Of a DNA stretch of 12,193 bases, positions 5,362-12,193 are shown one piece after another. The position numbers and the translations under genes are program-made. Source of the stretch: an uncultured Clostridia bacterium (lineage in GTDB: Bacteria > Bacillota > Clostridia > TANB77 > CAG-508); contig CAQYCU010000017.1 in assembly GCA_948919095.1 (NCBI GenBank), positions 1 to 12,193 of the forward strand, given 5' to 3'. Numbering within the stretch: the stretch's first letter is position 1; each line of letters opens with the position of its first letter. The notes beneath the pieces were generated by a model. The model searched no databases and was not told the DNA's origin. It was given only the letters and a program-made list of their open reading frames with translations.

Positions 5362-6200
5362 ATGAATAATGAAAAAAAGAAAACTGCCATTAATAGATTA
5401 TTATCAGGATTAGTGTTATTTCCTGTAGTTGCAATAATAGTGATATTTGGAAATGCAATGATTATGGATATTACAGTATCTATTATAGCGATGATTAGTA
5501 TATGTGAATACTATAAATGTTTTAAAAACAATAAAAAAGCAAATCCAAGTTTATGGTATATGATAATATGTTGTTTACTAATAATATTTTCACATGCAGT
5601 AAGTAGGGAAGCTTTAGTATCAATAATGATATCATTTGTTCCAATATCTATACTAGTTTTAATAGGAGAACTAATTTTATCAAATGGAAAGAAAAAAATA
5701 ATAGATGTTGCAATAACACTATTAGGAGTATGTTATATTCCATTAATGATGTTATTTTTATCAGTAATTAGAGAAAATTTTAATGGACGGAAAAATTCTA
5801 ATATGGTATGCATTTATATCAGCTTGGGGAAGTGACATATTTGCATATTTAATTGGAAAGAATTTTGGAAAACATCAATTAACAAAACTTAGTAAAGGTA
5901 AAACGGTAGAAGGAGCAGTAGCAGGAGTGATTGGAGCAATGATACTTTCACTAATATATACTGCAGTAGTAAATTCAATATGGGGAATTAGTATAAGTTA
6001 TTTCTTAGTTGGAATAATAACTATAATATTAAGCATAATAGGACAGATAGGTGATATTGGCGCATCAAGCATAAAACGTTACTGTGGAGTAAAAGACTTT
6101 AGTGAATTAATACCACGGACATGGGGGAATGCTTGATAGAATAGATAGTGTAATTTTTATAGCACCATTTGCATATATTTTACTTGGAATGTTAATTTAA
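5362..6200 (+). CDS. cdsA: Phosphatidate cytidylyltransferase, needs two +1 frameshifts
   Basis: CdsA makes CDP-diacylglycerol from CTP and phosphatidate, the branch point to all bacterial phospholipids. It is a polytopic membrane enzyme and normally essential. The gene is readable only in three consecutive frames. ATG 5362 (AAAAGGA eight bases upstream) leads through several hydrophobic helices to Asn-Gly (5782-5787). After CGGA 5788-5791 the frame continues Lys-Ile-Leu-Ile-Trp, then AFISAWGSDIFAYLIGKNFG and KTVEGAVAGV, typical CdsA sequence. After CGGA 6116-6119 it continues His-Gly-Gly-Met-Leu-Asp-Arg and ends with a last hydrophobic helix at TAA 6198-6200. The joined product is about 278 residues, the usual length, and carries the C-terminal family signature (QIGDIGASSIKR, then the LIPGHGGMLDR core). 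Without shifts translation ends at 5835, after the N-terminal membrane half only. Conservation on both sides of each shift argues against decay. Confidence 0.88.
5788..5791 (+). other. +1 frameshift site CGGA, first in cdsA
   Basis: The 0-frame reads AAT GGA CGG AAA AAT, which leads to a stop at 5835. Skipping C5788 gives AAT GGA GGA AAA ATT CTA ATA TGG, joining the N-terminal membrane half to the conserved WYAFISAWGSD block. The preceding codon is GGA, different from the CCA at the other two sites, so the preceding codon is not fixed. Confidence 0.75.
6116..6119 (+). other. +1 frameshift site CGGA, second in cdsA
   Basis: The local frame reads ATA CCA CGG ACA TGG and stops six codons after the CGG. 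Skipping C6116 gives ATA CCA GGA CAT GGG GGA ATG CTT GAT AGA, which restores the IPGHGGMLDR core of the CdsA signature. The 9-mer CCACGGACA is shared with the rbgA site. Confidence 0.78.
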
Positions 6201-6256
6201 GTTATGAATTAATTAGCATGAAAATTTAAAAAGAGAAATTTGATTTAGGAGGAAAA

Positions 6257-7012
6257 TTGATAGTAACAATAATAAAAATGATATTTTTATTAGGCTTTTT
6301 AGTTTTAATACATGAGGCAGGACATTACATGGTAGCGAAATTATGCAAAATAAAAGTAAATCAATTTTCAATAGGATTTGGAAAAAAATTATTCTCAAAA
6401 AATAAAAATGGAACTGAATATGAACTAAGACTAATACCTTTAGGAGGATTTGTTAGCTTAGAAGGAGAAGAAGAGAACTCTGAAAAGGAGGGCTCTTTTA
6501 GAAAAGCAAGCATTCCAAAACGAATAGCAGTAATTTTAGCAGGAGCAGCCGTTAACATTGTATTTGGAATTTTAGCTTATCTTATTTTAATACTAGTTAG
6601 ATATATTATAGTAAATAATGCTAATTTTGGAGAAGCATTTATTTATAGCATTAGAGCAGTTCAAGAATTAATACAAGTAATGTACCAAGGATTTACAGAA
6701 CTATTTTCAGGAAATATGTCATTAAATGATATGACAGGACCTGTTGGTATATCAGTAATGGTATCACAGACAAGTGGTTTAACGGAATTTATATATTTAC
6801 TTTCAATAATATCAATATCACTTGGAATGACAAATCTTCTACCACTAATTCCATTAGATGGTGGAAAAGCAATTTTGCTAATAATTGAAGGAATACGAAA
6901 AAAGCCTTTAAAAGAAGAAACAGAAGCAAAAATACAAATGATAGGAATGGCATTTATAATATTTATTTCATTAGCAGTAACCTTTAATGACGTAGGAAAC
7001 TTATTTAGATAA
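6257..7012 (+). CDS. rseP: RseP-type site-2 membrane zinc metalloprotease lacking a PDZ domain
   Basis: Site-2 proteases (family M50) cut transmembrane segments of anti-sigma factors, signal peptide remnants and other membrane substrates. HEAGH (19-23) supplies the zinc-binding histidines and catalytic Glu. RLIPLGGFVSLEGEE (58-72) follows. KRIAVILAGAAVN (89-100) stands at the usual AGP-containing helix. MTGPVGI (159-165) and NLLPLIPLDGG (193-203) provide the third metal ligand Asp201. At 251 residues it is about 80-100 shorter than usual. The missing part is the PDZ domain, since only about ten residues separate the second hydrophobic region (to about 119) from FGEAFIYSIRAV. The frame is unbroken there, so this looks like a real short variant rather than damage. 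The start is TTG 6257, with AGGAGG at 6247-6252 just upstream. dxr, usually between cdsA and rseP, is not present. Confidence 0.9.
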   Translation: MIVTIIKMIFLLGFLVLIHEAGHYMVAKLCKIKVNQFSIGFGKKLFSKNKNGTEYELRLIPLGGFVSLEGEEENSEKEGSFRKASIPKRIAVILAGAAVNIVFGILAYLILILVRYIIVNNANFGEAFIYSIRAVQELIQVMYQGFTELFSGNMSLNDMTGPVGISVMVSQTSGLTEFIYLLSIISISLGMTNLLPLIPLDGGKAILLIIEGIRKKPLKEETEAKIQMIGMAFIIFISLAVTFNDVGNLFR

Positions 7013-7056
7013 AGCGAAAAATATTATGAGGAACGAAGTAAAAAGGGGAGGAAAAA

Positions 7057-10000
7057 TTGGACCAGGCAAAAGAAGTAAAATTAGTTTTTCCAGACTATAA
7101 AATAGAAAATGAAAATTTAGCAAACGCACTTATATCAAATGTAAATTTATATAAAAAAACTAATACTCTAGAAATATTTTTACAAATAAAAGAATTAATT
7201 TCAATCGTAGAAATAGAAAAAATCTCAAACTACATAATCAAACGTTTTCAAGTAACAATAGTAAATTTCAAAATAGAAAATCAAAAAAGCGAAAATGAAA
7301 TAAATGAATTTATAAAAAATGATTGGGAAAATATATTAGGTTCAATATCTACAAAACTCCCAATCATAAAAGCATTTATGAAAAATAGTGAAATAGAAAT
7401 AGAAAAATCAACAATAACAATAAACATAAAAATCAAGGGAATAGAAATATTAAAAAATCAAAGAATTGACGAATACATATCAAATCTTGTAAAAGACATT
7501 TATGGTGCAAAATTCAAAATAGAATTCAAAGAAACAGACATTGCAAATACACAAAAAATATTAGATGACGAAAATGAGAGAATAGTAAAAAACTTTGTTG
7601 AAGCTTCTAAAAATGCACAAGCTAATAATGCAAATAGAGCAGAAAATGTAGAACCAGTACAAGAAAAAAGTTTTAACAAATTTCAATATAACAATGACAA
7701 TAATTTTCAGCCTAAAAATAACTTTAGACAAAAAAGAGAAGAGGAAGAAGATACAGGCAATCCAAACGCTGTGTATGGTAGAACAATAAATGCAAATGTA
7801 GCAATTACAAAGCTCGAAGATATAGGAGTAGAGCCAGAAGACGTAGTAATTCAAGGAGAAGTTGTATCAGTTCCAGAGGCAACTGAATTAAAAAAATCAG
7901 GTAAATTTCTTCAAAAATTTGACGTATATGATGGAACAAATACGCTAACATGCAAAGCATTTTTAACAGCTGAGAAAAAGGACAAGGTATTAAAAAAACT
8001 TAAAGAAGGTGCAGGAATAAAAGTAAAAGGCAAATCAGGATATGATAATTTTGAAAGAGAAATTACTATAATGGCAGATAGCATAAACACAGTACAACTT
8101 CCAAATAAAAATGAGAGAATGGATACTGCTACTGAAAAAAGAGTTGAATTGCACATGCATACTCAAATGAGCCAGATGGATGGAATTGCATCAGCTACTG
8201 ATTTAATAAATAGAGCAAGAAAATGGGGAATGAAATCTATTGCAATTACTGACCATGCAGGTTGCCAAGCCTTTCCAGATGCACACCATTTAATGCAAAA
8301 AATAGGATATGACAGTGACTTTAAAGTATTGTATGGAGTAGAAGGCTATTTAGCATTAGACCAAGAAAATTCAATATTTGGTTCACGAGGACAAAAAATA
8401 GAAGATTGTACATTTTGTGTACTCGATTTAGAAACAACAGGCTTTTCATATAGAACAGAAAAAATTACTGAAATAGGAATTATGAAAGTAAAAAATGGGG
8501 AAATTATAGAAGAATTTGATGAATTAGTAGACCCAGAAAAGCCAATACCAGAGCAAGTTGTAGAAGTAACTCATATAACAGATGACATGGTAAAAGGAAA
8601 GCCAACAATAGACAAAATGCTTCCAAAAGCATTAGAGTTTATAGGAGATAGCATAGTTGTAACACATAATACAAACTTTGATATAGGTTGGATAAAATAT
8701 AATTGTGAACAATTAGGATATAAATTTAACAATACATATTTAGATACACTTAGACTATCAAAACAACTATATCCGAACTATAAAAATTACAAATTAGGAA
8801 CAATAGCAGCTAATCTAAAAATTGAAGTTGACGTTGCGCATAGAGCTTTAGCAGACGTTGATACAACAGTTAAAGTATTAAATGTAATGTTAGATGAGAT
8901 AAAGGAAAAAGGAGCAAAAACATTAGATGATATTGATATAATGTTCAAAGGAAATAACTGGAAAAAGACAAATCAATTCCACGTAAATTTATTAGTAAAA
9001 GACTATGTTGGACTTAGAAATTTATACAAATTAATATCATATTCTAATATAAAATATTTTTATAGAAAGCCATTAATATTAAAATCGATTTTAAATCAAT
9101 ATTCTGAAGGACTTCTAATAGGCTCGGGGTGCGACCAAGGCGAACTATATCAAGCGTATTTAAGTGGTAAATCAGAAGACGAGATAGAAGAGATAGCAAA
9201 ATTTTATGACTATTTAGAAGTACAACCAGTTGAAAATAAAGACTATTTCATAAAAGATGGTACATTAAAAAGTAAAGAAGACTTACAAAATATTATTAGG
9301 AAAATAGTTGCACTAGGCGAAAAACTAGACAAGCCAGTATGTGCAACAGGTGATGTGCATTTTTTAGACCCACAAGACGAGATATATAGACGAATACTAA
9401 AAGAAACAAGTCCAAACAGAAAAATGATGAGAGACTATGAAGTTGAAGGAGCTCTATACTTTAGAACGACAGACGAAATGTTAGAGAGTTTTAGCTTTTT
9501 AGGAGAAGAAAAAGCATATGAAATTGTAGTAAAAAACACAAATATGGTTTCAGATATGTGCGAAAAAATAAGTCCAATATCACCTGAAAAATGTCCACCA
9601 TATATACCAGGATGCGAAAAAACAATAGAAGAGATAGCATATAAAAGGGCACATGAATTATATGGAGAAGAATTACCAGAAATAGTCGAAAACAGACTAA
9701 AAAAAGAATTGGACTCAATTATAAAAAATGGATTCTCAGTTATGTACATAATTGCGCAAAAATTAGTGTGGAAATCAAATGAAGATGGCTACATTGTAGG
9801 GTCTAGAGGCTCTGTAGGTTCATCATTTGTAGCCAATATGACAGGAATAACAGAAGTAAACTCACTTCCACCACATTACAGATGCTCTAAATGTAAATAT
9901 TCAGACTTCACAAACTATGGAGTATTAAATGGGTTTGACTTGCCAGATAAAAACTGTCCGAAATGTGGAACATCAATGCAAAAAGATGGAATGGATATAC

Positions 10001-11478
10001 CATTTGAAACTTTCTTAGGATTTAATGGGGATAAGGAGCCTGATATAGATTTAAACTTTTCAGGTGATTATCAAGCAAAAGCACACAAATATACAGAGGT
10101 AATATTTGGAAAAGGAACAACATTCAAAGCAGGAACAGTTGGAACCGTTGCTGATAAAACGGCATTTGGATATGTAAAAAAATACTATGAAGAAAACCAT
10201 GTTCCAAAATCAAATGCAGAAGTAAATAGAATTGCAAAAGGCTGTACAGGAATAAAAAGAACAACAGGACAGCATCCAGGAGGAATTATAGTTGTACCAA
10301 AGGGAAGAGAAATATACGAATTTACGCCAGTACAACACCCTGCAGATGATGCGAATTCAGATATAGTAACAACTCACTTTGATTATCACTCAATAGACCA
10401 AAACTTATTAAAGCTTGATATACTAGGGCATGATGACCCTACAGTAATACGTATGCTTTATGATTTAACAGGATTTGACCCAACAAAAGTACCACTTGAT
10501 GATGAGGTAACAATGTCAATATATTCATCAACAAAAGCACTAGGAGTAACAGAAGAGCAAATACATTCAGAAGTTGGAACATATGGTATACCAGAGTCAG
10601 GAACAAAATTTGTTAGAGGAATGCTAAAGGATACAAAACCAACAACCTTTGAAGAACTAATACGCATATCAGGTCTATCACATGGTACTGATGTGTGGCT
10701 TGGAAATGCACAAGACTTAATAAATTCAGGCACTGCAAAATTAAATGAAACAATATGTACTCGTGACGAAATAATGTTAACATTAATGAAAAAAGGATTG
10801 CCACCAAATACAGCATTTAAAATAATGGAATTAGTACGTAAAGGAAAAGTTGCAAAAGAGCCTGAAAAATGGGCAGACTACAAAAAAGTAATGCAAGAAC
10901 ATAATGTTCCAGATTGGTATATAGATTCATGTAACAAAATAAAATACCTATTCCCTAAAGCTCATGCTGCGGCCTATGTTACAAATGCATTCAGAATTGC
11001 GTGGTTTAAGGTACACATTCCAAAAGCATATTACACAGCATATTATACAATTAGAGCAGATGCATTTGACAGTGAAGTAATGTGCCACGGACACGAGAGA
11101 GTAAAAAACAAAATGAAAGAAATAGAACTACTTGGAAATGCAGCAACTCAAAAAGATAAGGACATGTACGAAACTCTAGAACTTGTCAATGAAATGTATT
11201 ATAGAGGAATAAACTTTTTACCAATTGACCTTTACAAGTCAGGAGCAACACGCTTTAAAATGGAAGACGAAGGAATACGTCCCCCTCTTAACAGTATACC
11301 AGGCTTTGGTGGAGTTGCAGCAAATGGAATTGAAGAAGCTAGAAAAGATGGGGAATTTATGTGCATTGATGACTTAAAAATACGTGCAAAACTTGGAAAC
11401 AGTGGTATAGAAATGCTTAGAGAAGCGGGCTGTTTGGAAGGCATGAGTCAGAGTAACCAAATTAGTTTGTTCGGTTAA
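7057..11478 (+). CDS. polC: DNA polymerase III PolC-type alpha subunit with 3'-5' exonuclease
   Basis: PolC is the main replicative polymerase of low-GC Gram-positives. The order is: a divergent N-terminal domain (1 to about 185); an Asn/Gln-rich charged linker (about 185-240); an OB fold (about 241-350); a PHP domain with VELHMHT (His366, His368) and ITDHAG; an inserted DEDD exonuclease from VLDLETTGF (Asp457, Glu459) to AHRALADVDTT; and the PHP remainder. The polymerase core has GSRGSVGSS (915-923), a Cys4 zinc motif (Cys943, 946, 967, 970) and PDIDLNF with catalytic Asp996 and Asp998. The C-terminus carries a helix-hairpin-helix-like region (IPGFGGVAANGI) and ends in QISLFG, a clamp-binding motif. 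The 1473 residues are complete. The start is TTG 7057 with GGGGAGG five bases upstream. ispG, often just before polC, is absent. Confidence 0.98.
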   Translation: MDQAKEVKLVFPDYKIENENLANALISNVNLYKKTNTLEIFLQIKELISIVEIEKISNYIIKRFQVTIVNFKIENQKSENEINEFIKNDWENILGSISTKLPIIKAFMKNSEIEIEKSTITINIKIKGIEILKNQRIDEYISNLVKDIYGAKFKIEFKETDIANTQKILDDENERIVKNFVEASKNAQANNANRAENVEPVQEKSFNKFQYNNDNNFQPKNNFRQKREEEEDTGNPNAVYGRTINANVAITKLEDIGVEPEDVVIQGEVVSVPEATELKKSGKFLQKFDVYDGTNTLTCKAFLTAEKKDKVLKKLKEGAGIKVKGKSGYDNFEREITIMADSINTVQLPNKNERMDTATEKRVELHMHTQMSQMDGIASATDLINRARKWGMKSIAITDHAGCQAFPDAHHLMQKIGYDSDFKVLYGVEGYLALDQENSIFGSRGQKIEDCTFCVLDLETTGFSYRTEKITEIGIMKVKNGEIIEEFDELVDPEKPIPEQVVEVTHITDDMVKGKPTIDKMLPKALEFIGDSIVVTHNTNFDIGWIKYNCEQLGYKFNNTYLDTLRLSKQLYPNYKNYKLGTIAANLKIEVDVAHRALADVDTTVKVLNVMLDEIKEKGAKTLDDIDIMFKGNNWKKTNQFHVNLLVKDYVGLRNLYKLISYSNIKYFYRKPLILKSILNQYSEGLLIGSGCDQGELYQAYLSGKSEDEIEEIAKFYDYLEVQPVENKDYFIKDGTLKSKEDLQNIIRKIVALGEKLDKPVCATGDVHFLDPQDEIYRRILKETSPNRKMMRDYEVEGALYFRTTDEMLESFSFLGEEKAYEIVVKNTNMVSDMCEKISPISPEKCPPYIPGCEKTIEEIAYKRAHELYGEELPEIVENRLKKELDSIIKNGFSVMYIIAQKLVWKSNEDGYIVGSRGSVGSSFVANMTGITEVNSLPPHYRCSKCKYSDFTNYGVLNGFDLPDKNCPKCGTSMQKDGMDIPFETFLGFNGDKEPDIDLNFSGDYQAKAHKYTEVIFGKGTTFKAGTVGTVADKTAFGYVKKYYEENHVPKSNAEVNRIAKGCTGIKRTTGQHPGGIIVVPKGREIYEFTPVQHPADDANSDIVTTHFDYHSIDQNLLKLDILGHDDPTVIRMLYDLTGFDPTKVPLDDEVTMSIYSSTKALGVTEEQIHSEVGTYGIPESGTKFVRGMLKDTKPTTFEELIRISGLSHGTDVWLGNAQDLINSGTAKLNETICTRDEIMLTLMKKGLPPNTAFKIMELVRKGKVAKEPEKWADYKKVMQEHNVPDWYIDSCNKIKYLFPKAHAAAYVTNAFRIAWFKVHIPKAYYTAYYTIRADAFDSEVMCHGHERVKNKMKEIELLGNAATQKDKDMYETLELVNEMYYRGINFLPIDLYKSGATRFKMEDEGIRPPLNSIPGFGGVAANGIEEARKDGEFMCIDDLKIRAKLGNSGIEMLREAGCLEGMSQSNQISLFG

Positions 11479-11508
11479 TTTCAAGGATAGGATATAAGGA
11501 GAAATAAT

Positions 11509-11802
11509 ATGGAAGCAAAGGTAATAAATTTTATAGTAGGATATGTGATGACAACTAATATAATTGGTATTGCACTTATTTGGCTAAAAATAAAAACAAA
11601 AGCACTAGAAAAAGTACCAGACCCAGTACTTACTCTAATTCACATTATAATATCAATGCTTGGTGGTTTCATCGGAACCATAGTTGGAGCCGAAATGATG
11701 AATTATAGAACTGACACAAAAATTTTCAAAAGATGGATACCACTAATTTTAGCATTAGAATTTGCAATTATTATATATTTTCTATATCAAAAATTTGCGT
11801 AA
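11509..11802 (+). CDS. DUF1294-like small membrane protein
   Basis: The 97-residue protein has three hydrophobic segments (about 6-26, 40-62 and 76-93). The central LGGFIGTIVGAEMM, followed by a hydrophilic NYRTDTKIFKRW turn and IPLILALEF, matches the pattern of DUF1294 proteins, in which a glycine-rich helix and an H/N-x-T-x-x-x-x-F segment precede the last helix. No biochemical role is established for that family. The start is ATG 11509 with AAGGAG seven bases upstream. It lies 30 bases after polC and is probably the last gene of the operon, ahead of two hairpins. The assignment rests on resemblance by eye. It could also be an unrelated three-helix protein. Confidence 0.6.
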   Translation: MEAKVINFIVGYVMTTNIIGIALIWLKIKTKALEKVPDPVLTLIHIIISMLGGFIGTIVGAEMMNYRTDTKIFKRWIPLILALEFAIIIYFLYQKFA

Positions 11803-11828
11803 AAAGAATGAATAATTTATAGAAGTGT

Positions 11829-11855
11829 TAATGACCAAATATATAAAGGTCATTA
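11829..11855 (+). other. Hairpin ahead of the convergent terminator
   Basis: TAATGACC (11829-11836) and GGTCATTA (11848-11855) are perfect 8-base arms around an 11-base AT-only loop. No T-run follows, so it is not a terminator by itself. It may protect the mRNA 3' end or act together with the stronger hairpin 13 bases further on. Confidence 0.45.
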
Positions 11856-11867
11856 CAAAAGTTAATT

Positions 11868-11907
11868 AAAAATAGTACAATTACAAAAAGTAATAGTACT
11901 ATTTTTT
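11868..11907. terminator. Bidirectional terminator between the polC operon and sodC
   Basis: Arms AAAAATAGTAC (11868-11878) and GTACTATTTTT (11896-11906) pair over 11 bases, then an A/A mismatch, then ATTAC/GTAAT around an AAAAA loop. The plus-strand 3' arm ends in six T, and the minus-strand read also ends in five T. It therefore serves both convergent transcripts. Confidence 0.88.
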
Positions 11908-11969
11908 ATATAAAATGAACATTATGAAATAAGAGTAGGCAAGTTTTGTTCAAGGTAAATATTTTAATC

Positions 11970-12193
11970 TTATTCAATTTTACCACAAGCAATTTTTTTA
12001 CCAGAATTTCCACTTGGCTGAGAATTGAAATCATCAGGCATATCATGAATTATAACTACTCTTCCAATAATATCTTTAATCTTAAATTTATTAATTAGAA
12101 CACTCATATACGCATAACCATTATTTTCAAACAAAGGCGGTAAATCTCCCATATGAAATGGATGAGGACAATTAGTAGGATTTAAATGCAATT
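11970..12193 (-). CDS. Cu/Zn superoxide dismutase family protein, C-terminal part (partial)
   Basis: This minus-strand frame runs in from the right edge and stops at TAA (11972-11970), giving about 74 visible residues. The segment HLNPTNCPHPFHMGDLPP is the zinc-loop region of Cu/Zn SOD, with the HP-x-H-x-GDLPP pattern. YAYMSVLINKFKIKDIIGR follows, then VVIHDMPDDF with the conserved copper-ligand-type His, and PSGNSGKKIACGKIE, where the usual GxRIACGxI carries Lys for the active-site-guiding Arg. The N-terminal half, with the first copper ligands and any lipoprotein or export signal, lies outside the window. Whether it is an active dismutase cannot be judged. The Arg-to-Lys change and the known existence of copper-ligand-poor Firmicutes homologues are reasons for caution. 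It converges on the DUF1294-like gene. Confidence 0.88.
   Translation of the reverse strand, partial: LHLNPTNCPHPFHMGDLPPLFENNGYAYMSVLINKFKIKDIIGRVVIIHDMPDDFNSQPSGNSGKKIACGKIE

Noticed and set aside
5362..6200. cdsA as a decayed pseudogene or as two separate genes
   Set aside because: Both breaks are single-base C gains at the same motif, with intact conserved sequence on either side. No internal stops, deletions or other decay are seen. The second fragment has no ribosome binding site and begins mid-domain.
7561..7854. Minus-strand open frames inside polC and other plus-strand genes
   Set aside because: They are hydrophobic, low-complexity reverse readings of A-rich coding DNA, without ribosome binding sites or recognisable motifs.

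Overview
The window reads as a contiguous piece of chromosome from a very AT-rich, low-GC Gram-positive bacterium (Firmicutes/Bacillota, most likely an uncultured Clostridia-type lineage). This is inferred from gene content: a PolC-type replicative polymerase, RbgA, Mini-ribonuclease III, an LPXTG surface protein, strong AGGAGG-type ribosome binding sites and several TTG starts. I cannot name a species.

Layout, left to right: the 3' end of an unrecognised gene; rbgA (50S assembly GTPase) and mrnC (23S rRNA maturation); a stand-alone tRNA-Glu(CTC) with its own promoter and terminator; ychF (translation-associated ATPase); a 303-base A-rich gap ending in a good promoter; a tiny LPXTG cell-wall-anchored protein with a strong terminator; a roughly 190-base leader with two imperfect tandem hairpin repeats; then the operon-like run frr - uppS - cdsA - rseP - polC - DUF1294-like gene. 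A terminator that can work in both directions separates this run from the 3' end of a Cu/Zn superoxide dismutase gene on the minus strand. The classical Firmicutes cluster is recognisable, but pyrH is not upstream of frr, dxr is missing between cdsA and rseP, ispG is missing before polC, and RseP has no PDZ domain.

The most striking observation concerns decoding. Two core genes, rbgA and cdsA, are intact only if the ribosome shifts +1 once (rbgA) or twice (cdsA). All three shift points are the same: a 0-frame CGG codon followed by A, so that C-GGA must be passed as four bases and the next residue is read from GGA (Gly). In two of the three, that Gly lies in a highly conserved Pro-Gly-His motif. 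Reading every gene by eye, I found no other in-frame CGG codon in the window, while CGT, CGC and CGA are used as ordinary Arg codons. The 9-mer CCACGGACA found at two of the sites also occurs in polC in another phase, where no shift is needed. This suggests that CGG is unassigned or hungry in this organism and that CGGA is a tolerated or programmed +1 frameshift signal, or a quadruplet read as Gly. Sequencing error is the main alternative.

Functionally the window is dominated by translation (RbgA, Mini-III, tRNA-Glu, YchF, Frr), envelope lipid synthesis (UppS, CdsA), membrane proteolysis (RseP) and DNA replication (PolC).
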